This document shows positions 43,788 through 52,321 of a DNA stretch of 64,000 bases, piece by piece; position 1 is the stretch's first letter; the number at the start of each line of letters is the position of its first letter. Origin of the DNA: Sphingomonas yantingensis. Lineage in GTDB: Bacteria > Pseudomonadota > Alphaproteobacteria > Sphingomonadales > Sphingomonadaceae. The position numbers were made by a program, and so were the translations under genes. The stretch spans positions 1 through 64,000 of the forward strand of contig NZ_JACIJJ010000002.1 of NCBI RefSeq assembly GCF_014199325.1. Reading direction: 5' to 3'. Under the pieces are notes generated by a model that was not told where the DNA came from, ran no database searches, and saw nothing but the letters and a program-made list of their open reading frames with translations.

Positions 43788-44080
43788 GCGGTGACGCCTT
43801 CGCCGAGCGGCCCCTGCCCGGTCAGTTCGCGAGCCAGCGCGAGGCCGGCCGTCGTCAGGCGATAGGCGTGGCGCGGCGGGCGGCCGGGCTGGGCGGGGGG
43901 ATGCCATTCGGCCTCGACCAGCCCCTGATCGGTCATCCGCATCAGAAGCGGATAGAGCGTGCCAGACGCCAGCCCCGTTTCCTTCATCAGTTCATAGCCG
44001 TGCTGCGCGGCGGGGGCGTGCGCGTATAGCCTTTCGATGAGGCGGCGCATCTGCGGCGAGGGGCGGCGGGTTCGGACCAT
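43784..44080 (-). CDS. PadR-family transcriptional regulator
   Basis: This 98-residue protein is a minimal PadR winged-helix regulator: HGYELMKETGLASGTLYPLL is the recognition-helix region and MTDQGLVEAEW with RHAYRLTTAGLAL form the wing. It lacks the long C-terminal dimerisation helix of classical PadR proteins, as in the small (s2) subgroup. An ACATATGT palindrome lies 12 bases upstream of its start, which suggests autorepression. It is translationally coupled to the membrane protein gene. Confidence 0.87.
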   Translation of the reverse strand: MVRTRRPSPQMRRLIERLYAHAPAAQHGYELMKETGLASGTLYPLLMRMTDQGLVEAEWHPPAQPGRPPRHAYRLTTAGLALARELTGQGPLGEGVTA

Positions 44081-44092
44081 TTGCGCATAACA

Positions 44093-44100
44093 ACATATGT
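44093..44100. promoter_or_regulatory. PadR operator candidate
   Basis: ACATATGT is a perfect 8-bp palindrome just upstream of the padR-type gene, framed by CATAA (44086-44090) and TTATG (44105-44109). PadR proteins often bind ATGT/ACAT half-sites. The AT-rich block is unlike the surrounding sequence. Confidence 0.45.
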
Positions 44101-44132
44101 AGATTTATGAGTCAATTGCCCTCTGTTCGGTC

Positions 44133-44215
44133 GTTACCCCGGACTTGATCCGGGGTCCCGCTTCTTCTTCAGGCGTCGAAAAGGCAGCGGGATTCCGGAT
44201 CAAGTCCGGGATGAC
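44133..44215. repeat. REP-like inverted pair
   Basis: A 29-bp arm at 44133-44161, with core CCCGGACTTGATCCGG, is repeated in inverted orientation at 44187-44215 with a 25-bp spacer; only a few positions differ. Such CCGGACTTGATCCGG units are scattered in many alphaproteobacterial genomes as intergenic palindromic repeats. The pair lies between the padR-type gene and the convergent end of the acyl-ester hydrolase gene, where it could act as a transcription barrier. Confidence 0.75.
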
Positions 44216-44246
44216 GCAAAGGGAACGGCGGATTGGACGCCCCGCA

Positions 44247-46163
44247 TTACGGCGCGGGCGGCGTCTTGACGATCGGCAGCCACACCGCGCTGGCCGCGCC
44301 GCCGCCGCGTTCGAGCGTCACGGTCGCCTTCTGGTAATCGGCTTTCTTCGCGAGGAAGATGTTGGGCACGTATTTCTGCGGATTGCGGTCGTAGAGCGGG
44401 AACAGGCTCGACTGCACCTGCACCATGATCCGGTGGCCGGGCTGGAAGACGTGGTTCACGGCGGGCAGGCGGAAGCGATAGCGCTGGACCTTGCTCGCCG
44501 GGATCGCGGACGGCTTTTCGAGGCTGTCGCGATAGCGGCCGCGGAAGATGTCGAGGCTGACGGCAAGCTGGTAGCCGCCCATCTTGGCATCATTCGCCAC
44601 CTCGTCGGGATAGACGTCGATCACCTTGACGACGAAATCGCCGTCCGTGCCCGTGGTCTTTGCATAGAGGTCGGCGATCGGCGCGCCCGACATGCGGACC
44701 GGCGCGGTCAGGACGGGCGTCGTATAGGTCATCACGTCGGATCGGCCGTCGACATGGCGCTGGTCGCTGACGAGCCAGTCGGGCCAGCGGCCGTCGCCGA
44801 AATTGACCGGCCGCGGCAGGTGCGGGACGGGCTTTGCGGGATCGCTGACATAGCTGTCCTCGCCCGCCGACCCCTTGGCATAGGCAAGGCCGCTGTCGGC
44901 AGCGAGGTACATGGGGGTGAGCGGCGCGGCGCACCCCGCCTCGCACGCCAGCGGCCAGTTGGCGAACCGCTCCCACTTGTTCTCGCCGGTGTTGTAGATG
45001 GTCGCGGCGGGCAGGTTCGCGGGCGGGCCGTCCTTCAGATACTGGTCGAACAGCGGCAGCACCATTTCCTCGCGGAATTGCTGCGCGGTGTCGCCGTTCC
45101 ACTTGAGCGGGCCGAGTTCGGTCCCCTCGCGATTGACCTGGCTGTGCCGCCACGGACCCATGACGAGGAAGTTGTTGCCGGTCTTGCCCTTGGCCTTCAG
45201 CGCCTCCCATGCGGTGATCGCGCCGTAAATGTCCTCCTGATCCCACAGGCCCTGTTCCCAGATGGTGGGGACGTTGGAGGGATTGGCGGCGAGCAGCTTG
45301 TCGAGCGCCTGCCCCTGCCAGAAACCGTCATAGGCGGGGTGCGCGACCATCTTCTGCCAAGCAGGCAGCTGGTCGAAGCCGGAGTTGCGCGCCCATTCGT
45401 TCGCGCCGCCCAGCCGGCGAAACTCCTCGTAATTGTCGTAGATGCCGGTGGCGGGATCCTGGCCCGGACCCTTGTAGCCGGTCTGCGATCCGATCCAGCC
45501 GATATTGGCGAGGCGGAAGGCGCCGTTGTGGAACCAGTCGTCGCCGCGCCAGCCGTCGATCATCGGGCTTTCGGGCGCCGCGACCTTGAGCGCCGGGTGC
45601 GGGTTGAGGAGCGCCATGACGACGGTGAACCCCTCGTAACTCGACCCGATCATGCCGACGCGGCCGTTCGATTCGGGCAGGTTCGCCTTGTTCACCAGCC
45701 AGTCGATCGTGTCGTAGGCGTCGGTGACATGATCGGTGCTGGTGGGGTTCAGCGGCCCGCGAACGGGGCGGGTGACGATGTAATCGCCCTCCGACCCGTA
45801 TTTGCCGCGGATGTCTTGGTACACGCGGATATAGCCTGCCTTGACGAACGGCTCGTCGGCGAGCGGCAGCGTCGACAGGATGCGCGGGCTGTCCATCCGG
45901 TTCGCCCGGCCGGATGCGTCATAGGGGGTGCGCGTCAGCACGATCGGCGCATTGGTAACGCCCTTGGGATAGACGATGACGGTGTGCAGCTTCACGCCGT
46001 CGCGCATCGGGATCATCACCTCGCGCTTCACATAGTCGCGCGCATCGATCGGCGGCGTGAAGGTCGCGGGAATGTCACTCGGCGGGAATTGCTGCTGCGC
46101 GCCGGCGGGCAGCGCCGAGACGAGCGCGAGGGTAAGCAGCGGGAGCGAACGCAGACGGGCCAT
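44247..46163 (-). CDS. CocE/NonD hydrolase, alpha-amino-acid ester hydrolase type
   Basis: This 638-residue secreted protein (signal peptide ending PAGAQQ) has the CocE/NonD alpha/beta-hydrolase fold with motif GSSYEGF at 173-179; Ser175 is the nucleophile and Tyr176 the oxyanion residue, exactly as in alpha-amino-acid ester hydrolases. The C-terminal jelly-roll domain (FRLPAVNHVFQPGHRIMVQV) is complete. Known relatives hydrolyse or transfer acyl groups of alpha-amino esters and beta-lactam side chains. In the cell it may take part in peptide or ester scavenging in the periplasm. Confidence 0.9.
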   Translation of the reverse strand: MARLRSLPLLTLALVSALPAGAQQQFPPSDIPATFTPPIDARDYVKREVMIPMRDGVKLHTVIVYPKGVTNAPIVLTRTPYDASGRANRMDSPRILSTLPLADEPFVKAGYIRVYQDIRGKYGSEGDYIVTRPVRGPLNPTSTDHVTDAYDTIDWLVNKANLPESNGRVGMIGSSYEGFTVVMALLNPHPALKVAAPESPMIDGWRGDDWFHNGAFRLANIGWIGSQTGYKGPGQDPATGIYDNYEEFRRLGGANEWARNSGFDQLPAWQKMVAHPAYDGFWQGQALDKLLAANPSNVPTIWEQGLWDQEDIYGAITAWEALKAKGKTGNNFLVMGPWRHSQVNREGTELGPLKWNGDTAQQFREEMVLPLFDQYLKDGPPANLPAATIYNTGENKWERFANWPLACEAGCAAPLTPMYLAADSGLAYAKGSAGEDSYVSDPAKPVPHLPRPVNFGDGRWPDWLVSDQRHVDGRSDVMTYTTPVLTAPVRMSGAPIADLYAKTTGTDGDFVVKVIDVYPDEVANDAKMGGYQLAVSLDIFRGRYRDSLEKPSAIPASKVQRYRFRLPAVNHVFQPGHRIMVQVQSSLFPLYDRNPQKYVPNIFLAKKADYQKATVTLERGGGAASAVWLPIVKTPPAP

Positions 46164-46238
46164 CAGACGGGACCTTTGCCGGGGGAGAGAATGGGTCGAG
46201 GCGAGGTGTGCGCCTGTCGCGGGCGCGCGGCAATCCCC

Positions 46239-46613
46239 CTAGCCGTGCCGCATCGCGCGGGCGTTGAGCGCGTGCCCGGCGGCGAGGAGCAGCGAGCCGG
46301 CGACGGTGATCGCGGTCTCCGCCGCCTCCGACAATGGGGCGAGCGCGCCGATGCCGATCGCGGTCAGGCCGAGGACCGCAACGACCGCGGGCCACGTCCG
46401 GCGGTGGCGACGATGGCCGAGCGTGAGGGCCGCGGCGCTGGTCGGGACCGCGAAGGCGAAGGCAAGCGCGTGGAACCCCTCCGGCACCGAAAGAAACACC
46501 GACAGCGCGGGGATCGCGACGAGCAGCGCCGGGAGCGCGAGGCAGTGGATCAGGCAGAGCGTCGAGGCGCCGATCGCAAGCCGGTCGAACAGATCCTGGC
46601 GCAGCGTTGCCAT
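46239..46613 (-). CDS. MerC-domain membrane protein
   Basis: This 124-residue protein has four hydrophobic helices and the MerC-like N-terminal segment GASTLCLIHCLALPALL with a CxxxxC-type pair, followed by VSVPEGFHALAFAFAVP-like and VAGSLLLAAGHALNAR segments. MerC proteins transport metals; in alphaproteobacteria without mercury operons, related genes are often zinc-responsive. ATG at 46613 has GAGG six bases upstream, so the ATG four codons earlier is less likely. No mer genes are present. Confidence 0.72.
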   Translation of the reverse strand: MATLRQDLFDRLAIGASTLCLIHCLALPALLVAIPALSVFLSVPEGFHALAFAFAVPTSAAALTLGHRRHRRTWPAVVAVLGLTAIGIGALAPLSEAAETAITVAGSLLLAAGHALNARAMRHG

Positions 46614-46690
46614 TAAAACCTCCATCGCCCGGCAGGGAACGCCGCCGGGCGATGGAAATGATACATTGTCACATCAACGTCAAGCCGGGC

Positions 46691-47902
46691 TCAGCTGGCG
46701 GCCAGATAGGTCTCGATCCACGATGTCGAGGGACTGTCCCAGCCGAGCTCCAGATGGTTGACCGGCACCGTCTGGCTGCCGCCGTGATTGGTGATGCCGA
46801 CGATATCGCGACAGCTTTCGATGAAGACGACGCCGTCGGACGGGCCGGTATGCTCGTTGTGGAGCAGCGTGATGTCGGGCTGGTTGCCGCAGATATTGTG
46901 GACGCGAATGCCGGCGGGCGAGGGCGCATTGCGGATCGTGTCGACCAGCGACGCGCCGAGATACGCGCCGATCCCCGGCCCCGCGCTGTAGAAGCCGGTG
47001 CCGCCATGGAAAGTGGTGTACCAGTCCTGCTCCGTCGTCGGCAGCGGGAAGCGGTCGACCCAGCTTTTCAGCAGTTGCGCCGAGCCGGGGAAATAGGGCG
47101 AGCCATAGGTCCAGGCATCGCCGTTCTGCCAGACGCCGTAGCAGACGAGGCGGTTGTGCGGCGTCGGCCCGTTGATGACCCCGCCGCAGCCCGGCTAGAC
47201 GGTGAGGCTGAACGTCCAGCCATGCCGGAACGACAGGTCGATGCCGTTATTGGCCGAGCCCAGAAGGATCAGCCGCCGAACGTCGCCGCGGTAAGCGGTG
47301 CCCCACGACTTGCGCACGTTCGAGATGTACATGCGCGCGTTCGACGCCGCCTTCGACCAGGCGACGACATCGACGCTCGCCGCGCCGGTCCGCTGCTTGA
47401 TGATCGAGATGGCGTTGGCGATCTGCTCGGCCCAGCCGTAGCCGTCACCGTTCTTGTGCGCGAGGCCGAGGGCGAAAACGCGGTATCCCTTGCCCGACAA
47501 TTGCTGCATCAGCCCGCGGGTGGGACAGGTGGACCGGCCGCAGCCATAGCTGCCCGCCTCGTTGGGATTGGCCCAGGCGAGGTCCGCATCCTGGTTGGCG
47601 CCGTGGACGAGGAGGACGGGCACCTGACGCGCGCCGGTGTTCCAGCCGGGCGCATAATAGAGCAGCATCTTCGACGCCGCCGGCTGGGCCGAGCCGAAGA
47701 AGGTCGCGCGCTGGCCGCTCTGGTTGCCGCGGCCATCGGTCGGGAACGCTTCTGTCGCGATGCCTCCCGTGCCATCGCGCCATCGTTCGACCTGTGCCCA
47801 GCCGTTCGCGGGCGACATGAAGGTCTGTTCCCATACCGGCGCTCCGGCCGCAGCAGGCGCGGCGGCGAAGAGCGCGAGGATGGCGGCGGCTAGACGGCGC
47901 AT
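46691..47902 (-). pseudogene. Lipase-like alpha/beta-hydrolase interrupted by an in-frame amber codon
   Basis: From the ATG at 47902 the frame runs 235 codons to TAG at 47195-47197, then continues in the same frame for 167 more residues to TGA at 46691. The second part begins PGCGGVINGPTPHNRLVCYG and contains NQPDITLLHNEHTGPSDGVV and PVNHLELGWDSPS, so it is clearly coding and includes the expected acid and His parts of the triad. The first part has the signal peptide, LLVHGANQDADLAW and the nucleophile elbow VVAWSKAAS. The 235-residue product alone would lack the catalytic His. It lies downstream of an esterase and a TonB receptor. Either a recent nonsense mutation, a sequencing error, or read-through. 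Confidence 0.8.
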
Positions 47903-47921
47903 GACGGTTCCCCTCTCGTTG

Positions 47922-48941
47922 TTATTCCTTGGTCAGCATCCCGCGCGCCGCATCGGCGAGCATCCGCCGCGCGTCCTGCGCCACGTCGAGCACCCCGAAG
48001 GAGGCGAAGGCATGGATCGTCGAGCCGGCGCAGTGATAGCGGCTGGCGACGCCCGCCCGTTCAAGCTGCGCATGATAGGCGGCCGCCTCGTCGCGCAGCG
48101 GGTCGTGGCCCGCGGTCAGGACGAAGGCTGGGGCGATCCCGGCGGGAACAGGCGCGTCGAGGATCGAGATACGCGGGTCGCCGGGCCTGGCGTCGCTGCC
48201 CGCCAGATAGGTGTCGCGGGCAAAGGCGATGCCGGCATTGGCGAGGAAATGCTGTCCCTGGCCATAGAGCGTGCGCGAGACGAAGCGATCGTCGGGCGAG
48301 ACGACGTCGGTCATCGGATAGACGAGGATCTGCCCCTTGAGCCGCGTGTCGCCCGCGAGTGCCAGTTCGCGCGCGACGACGGCGGCGAGGTTGCCGCCCG
48401 CGCTGTCGCCCATGACGGCCACGCGCGTCCGGTCGCCGCCGAACATGCCGGCATGGTCGAGCAGGTGGCGCGCCGCCGCGAGCGAATCGTCGAGCGCGGC
48501 GGGAAACCCGTTTTCGGGCGCGAGGCGATAGTCGAGCGCGACCACCGCGCAGCCGCTCAAGCCAGCGATCGACATGGCGAAACCGGCATAGCTGTCGAGC
48601 CCGCCGAGCGACCAGCCGCCGCCATGCAGGAACAGGATCACCGACACCGGCCCCTCGCCGCCCGGATGATAGAGGCGCGCGGGCCGCGCCCCCTTGCCGC
48701 CGGGCAGGCCGAGTCCCTCGACACGAAGGGTGGTCACGTCGCGCTCGGGCCCGCGAAAGCGGTCGAACACCGCGTCGGCAAAGGCGCGGCTGGCGCCGAT
48801 CCCCTCGGTCATTACGCGTTCGATCCAGCCGGCCTTCATCGCGTCATAGTCGGCAAGCAGTGCGCGCGACTGGTCGTCAAGGACGATGCCGGGTTCGAGG
48901 CCGGTGGGGACCGCGTCGATCATGGGTGCAGGGCTCGCCAT
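47922..48941 (-). CDS. Alpha/beta-hydrolase esterase (hormone-sensitive-lipase family)
   Basis: This 339-residue enzyme has LFLHGGGWSLGGLDSY (oxyanion), AVMGDSAGGNLAAV (Ser), LTAGHDPLRDEA (Asp) and GSTIHAFASFG (His), the complete family IV esterase triad. No signal peptide is present, so it acts in the cytosol. It starts two bases after the end of the TonB receptor gene and is followed 19 bases later by the interrupted lipase gene, which suggests an operon for uptake and hydrolysis of an ester compound. An internal ATG at 48923 is an alternative start. Confidence 0.87.
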   Translation of the reverse strand: MASPAPMIDAVPTGLEPGIVLDDQSRALLADYDAMKAGWIERVMTEGIGASRAFADAVFDRFRGPERDVTTLRVEGLGLPGGKGARPARLYHPGGEGPVSVILFLHGGGWSLGGLDSYAGFAMSIAGLSGCAVVALDYRLAPENGFPAALDDSLAAARHLLDHAGMFGGDRTRVAVMGDSAGGNLAAVVARELALAGDTRLKGQILVYPMTDVVSPDDRFVSRTLYGQGQHFLANAGIAFARDTYLAGSDARPGDPRISILDAPVPAGIAPAFVLTAGHDPLRDEAAAYHAQLERAGVASRYHCAGSTIHAFASFGVLDVAQDARRMLADAARGMLTKE

Positions 48942-48943
48942 GG

Positions 48944-51223
48944 TCAGTACCGCAGGATCAGGCGCAGGTCGTAGGTGCGCGGTGCTGCAAAGAAGCCGAG
49001 CTGGACGCCCGGAAATTCGCTGAGGTTGAAGCCCTGCACCCGCAGTGCCTGGTCGGTCAGATTCTCCACCCCGGCGCGCAGTTCCCATCGCTTTTCCGGG
49101 CCGACGACGCCGATGAAGGCGTTGATCTTTTCGTAGCCCGGCTGGCGCAGCAGCGGGCTGTCGGTGATCTCGGTCGCGACGGTCGAGCGATAGGCGCCGT
49201 CGATGTGGAACACCCCCGACACGTCGCCGCCGCCCAGCGGGCGGGTATAGGTGAGCCCCACGCTGGCGTTGAAGTCGGGGGCGTTGACGACGCGGCGGTC
49301 GCTAACGTCGGTAACGACACCGCCGACGAGCTGGTCGAAGCGACGATACTTGGCGTCGAGCAGGCCGACCGAGCCGGTGAGGTCGAGCCCGTCGGCGAGC
49401 CGCGCGGCCAGCTCGAACTCGAGGCCGAAGGATCGCGCGGCGGCGGCGTTGGTGAACAGGCTGGCGAAGACGCCGGTCACCGGATCGGCGCCGAAAGACG
49501 TCACCTGCTGGTCGGTATAGTCGTTGTAGAAGGCGGCGAGGTTGGTGGTCAGGCGACCGCCCGCCCAGCTCTTCTTGATGCCGCCCTCATACGCCCAGAC
49601 ATATTCTGGGCGGAACGGGCGGAAGCCGAAGTCGCTGTTCGCGCGCCCGTCGAACCCGCCGCTCTTGAACCCGCGCGAGGCGGAGGCATAGAGCAGAAGA
49701 TCGCGGTCCGGCTGGTACGAGATCGAGGCGCGCGGGGTAAGCGCGTCGAAATCGGCGCTCCCCGCAATCGGCAAGCCCGCGATCCCAGCGCCAGCCAAGA
49801 ACGGCGGCGGGTTGCCGCCGATGACGCTGACGGCGGGATCGAAGAAGAACTCGAACGCGCGCGACGAGGACCGCTTTTCGTGCGTGTAGCGAAGGCCCGC
49901 GCCGAGGCTCAATTGCGGCGTCAGCTCGACCGTCGCATCGGCGAAGGCGGCATAGCTGTCGGTCGTCTGGCGCGTGTCGGCAAGACTCGACGTCGGGAAG
50001 TTGAAGGCGGTAACGGGGAACCCAAACAGCGTCGCTGCGCCGTCGTCATAGCCCGACAGCGTTACGTCGCGATCGTGGAAATAATAGAGTCCCGCCGTGA
50101 CCGCGAAGCGATCAGGCACGGCATAGGTCGCGCGCACTTCCTGGCTGAACTGGTTCTGCCGCTGCTTCAGATAGATGTCGAGGATCGAGAGCGGCGAGCC
50201 GTCGGTGTCCAGATTGAGGTCGAAGTCGAACCGGCGATAGGCGCTGATCGCCTCGATCGTCAGCGCCTCGGTCGCGTTCCAGCGGGCGGTGAGCGAGGTG
50301 CCCCAGCCGGTCTGGTCGTTGAGCCCGTTGGCGTTGGTGTCGACGCGGTACGGATCGGTCGCCGCGGGCAGGGTGACGAGGCGGCCGTTGGCAAAGCCCG
50401 TGATCTGCGTCGCGCGCACCGGGCTGCGCGAGGTGTCGGGGCGGTCGAACTTCACGTCGCCGGTCAGCAGCACCTCGAAATCGGAGCTCGGCTCGAACAA
50501 TAGCGACGCGCGGCCGCTGATCGTGCGCACGTCGCCGTCGTCCGCGCCCTTGGTCGTGTTATATGCATAGCCCGTCCGCCGCTGCCACGAATAGGCGATC
50601 TTGCCGCGGACGGTGTCGGACAGCGGGCCGCTGATCCGCCCCTTGGCCAGCACCGAATCGTAGTTGCCGATCCCGCCCTCGAAATAGGCAGAATAATCCT
50701 TGGTCGGGCGGGTCGAGACGAACTTGATCGCGCCGCCGATTGTGTTGCGGCCGTAGAGCGTCCCCTGCGGCCCGCGCAGCACCTCGATCCGTTCGACGTC
50801 GAACACGTCGAGGAACGCGGCCTGGCTGCGTGCGATGAACACGTCGTCGACATAGACGCCGACGCCGGGGTCGGCGAAGGCGAGCGAGTCGTTCTGTCCG
50901 ACGCCGCGGATGTAGATCACCGCATTCCCGGCATCGCCCTGATCGAGATAGAGGTTGGGCGTCGCATACTGGATGCCCGAAAGCGTATCGGCCTGAAGGT
51001 TCGACAGCGCGGTCGAATCATAGGCGGAAATCGCGATCGGCACGTCCTGTAGCGATTCGGCGCGGCGGCGCGCGGTGACGACGATCTCGCCCGGCGCGGT
51101 TTCCTCGGCCGCGGTCTCGGTGGCGGACGTCTCCTGCGCCATGGCCGGTGCCGAAAATGCGATCGCCGCGCTCATGAGCGCGAGGCCGGCGATGTGCCGG
51201 CGCGCGAAACCCGTTGTCGTCAT
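48944..51223 (-). CDS. TonB-dependent outer-membrane receptor (ester hydrolase operon)
   Basis: This 759-residue receptor has a signal peptide ending APAMAQE, a plug starting EIVVTARRRAESLQDVPIAI with RGPQGTLYGRNTIGGAIKF, and a barrel with a C-terminal aromatic end (PRTYDLRLILRY). It belongs to the large sphingomonad group annotated as iron-complex or aromatic-ester receptors. It is followed directly by an esterase and lipase gene and preceded by an AraC regulator on the same strand. Cargo is inferred to be a hydrophobic ester. Confidence 0.92.
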   Translation of the reverse strand: MTTTGFARRHIAGLALMSAAIAFSAPAMAQETSATETAAEETAPGEIVVTARRRAESLQDVPIAISAYDSTALSNLQADTLSGIQYATPNLYLDQGDAGNAVIYIRGVGQNDSLAFADPGVGVYVDDVFIARSQAAFLDVFDVERIEVLRGPQGTLYGRNTIGGAIKFVSTRPTKDYSAYFEGGIGNYDSVLAKGRISGPLSDTVRGKIAYSWQRRTGYAYNTTKGADDGDVRTISGRASLLFEPSSDFEVLLTGDVKFDRPDTSRSPVRATQITGFANGRLVTLPAATDPYRVDTNANGLNDQTGWGTSLTARWNATEALTIEAISAYRRFDFDLNLDTDGSPLSILDIYLKQRQNQFSQEVRATYAVPDRFAVTAGLYYFHDRDVTLSGYDDGAATLFGFPVTAFNFPTSSLADTRQTTDSYAAFADATVELTPQLSLGAGLRYTHEKRSSSRAFEFFFDPAVSVIGGNPPPFLAGAGIAGLPIAGSADFDALTPRASISYQPDRDLLLYASASRGFKSGGFDGRANSDFGFRPFRPEYVWAYEGGIKKSWAGGRLTTNLAAFYNDYTDQQVTSFGADPVTGVFASLFTNAAAARSFGLEFELAARLADGLDLTGSVGLLDAKYRRFDQLVGGVVTDVSDRRVVNAPDFNASVGLTYTRPLGGGDVSGVFHIDGAYRSTVATEITDSPLLRQPGYEKINAFIGVVGPEKRWELRAGVENLTDQALRVQGFNLSEFPGVQLGFFAAPRTYDLRLILRY

Positions 51224-51301
51224 TGCCTCTCCCCTGTCCGGTCTCGGCCGGATGCGGAAGAGCTAGCGCCCGCCCGCGTTCAGCGTCGAGGACAGAGCCG
51301 G

Positions 51302-52210
51302 TCAAACTGAAGGGACATTTCCGCTCAAGGCTTGGGGCGGTGCTGCGCGATACTGGCCCGGCGAGACGCCGTTCCAGGCCTTGAACGCGCGCGCGAAACT
51401 GCGCCCGTCGGCAAAGCCCAGCGCCTGCGCGATGTCGGCGGAAGGATGCGCCGCCGCCAACATCCGCTGCGCCGCGTCGTTGAGCGCGTCGGCGCGAATG
51501 TCGCGAAAGCTCGTCCCCGCCTGGTCGAGCCGGCGGCGCAGCGTCGCCGGGCTGAGGCCGAGGCGGCGGGCGACCGCGGCCTGATCCTCGGCGCCCGCGT
51601 CGAGTGCGGCGCGGACGCGGGCGGCGATGTCGCGGCCGGTAGGGACGGCATCGGCCAGCGCGATCGCTTCGGCAAAGACCTCCGCCTGGCCGAACCCCTC
51701 GAACCGGGGGGCAACGGGCAGGTCGGCGGTCTCGATCCGGTAGTCGAGCCGCCAGACGGGGGCGTTGTGGCGGATCGGCGCGACCCAGAAGCGGGCGACC
51801 TCGCCATCGTCGCAGCCGGGCGAGCGTGCGTGGACGGCACGCAGCGAGGGGCGAAGATCGCCGCCCGCGACCAGCGACAGCATCGTGTGCACGAGGACCA
51901 GGACCAGCGTCATCGCCTCGAACGCCGCCGCTGGCGTTACGTCGTCGCCATAAGGAAACTCGCGGTCGTCCACGATATAGCTGAAGCGATCGGGGCGCAG
52001 GTCGACGCGATTGTAATGGCCGGCATGGACGACGTTATAGGCATGGCCGATCCGGCGGGCGGCCTCGCCCACGCTGCCCGCGTCGCGCAGCGTCTGGCCG
52101 ATGAACGCGGTCGTCCCGCGCGCCAGCGGACGGCGCGACAAGTGCCAGGTCTCGTCCGCCGCCGCCGCCGCGGCGCGCGCCGCCCCTTCGATCGCTCGCT
52201 TCAATTCCAT
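51302..52210 (-). CDS. AraC-family transcriptional regulator
   Basis: This 302-residue protein has an N-terminal arabinose-binding-type (OruR/ArgR-like) effector domain with FIGQTLRDAGSVGEAARRI and a C-terminal double helix-turn-helix (VARRLGLSPATLRRRLDQAG and IAQALGFADGRSFARAFKAW). The ATG at 52210 is chosen because the upstream extension is Arg-rich and overlaps the divergent transporter's promoter. It lies 78 bases before the TonB receptor gene and probably activates it and the downstream esterase. Confidence 0.86.
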   Translation of the reverse strand: MELKRAIEGAARAAAAAADETWHLSRRPLARGTTAFIGQTLRDAGSVGEAARRIGHAYNVVHAGHYNRVDLRPDRFSYIVDDREFPYGDDVTPAAAFEAMTLVLVLVHTMLSLVAGGDLRPSLRAVHARSPGCDDGEVARFWVAPIRHNAPVWRLDYRIETADLPVAPRFEGFGQAEVFAEAIALADAVPTGRDIAARVRAALDAGAEDQAAVARRLGLSPATLRRRLDQAGTSFRDIRADALNDAAQRMLAAAHPSADIAQALGFADGRSFARAFKAWNGVSPGQYRAAPPQALSGNVPSV

Positions 52211-52294
52211 TGAGCGTGAGGCTATCCGCGGCACCGGCGGGCGACAAGACAGCGGCTTGCCAGGATCGGCTCCGCTGGCTAGTCGATCAGTACA

Positions 52295-52303
52295 AAATGA
52301 TTT
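52295..52303. promoter_or_regulatory. AT-rich palindrome before the FucP-type permease
   Basis: AAATGATTT is a 9-bp palindrome with a central G, about 20 bases before the permease start. It resembles AAATCAATTT near 54930 and AAATCGATTT at 61705, and all three stand out in this GC-rich genome. It is a candidate site for the ROK repressor encoded next to the permease. Confidence 0.4.
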
Positions 52304-52321
52304 GATTATGGGGGATGTCCG

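Noticed and set aside
44145..46616. An 823-codon plus-strand open frame opposite the CocE/NonD hydrolase and MerC genes
   Set aside because: It begins inside the REP pair and has no family signature; the minus-strand genes explain the sequence.
46655..46675. A Zur- or Fur-like box (TGATACATTGTCA) upstream of the MerC-type gene
   Set aside because: The symmetry is weak and several positions disagree, so I do not list it as a site.
46669..47007. A small minus-strand gene starting at 47007
   Set aside because: It is out of frame with the lipase sequence, which has conserved motifs across the same region; its own translation is low-complexity Ser, Arg and Pro.
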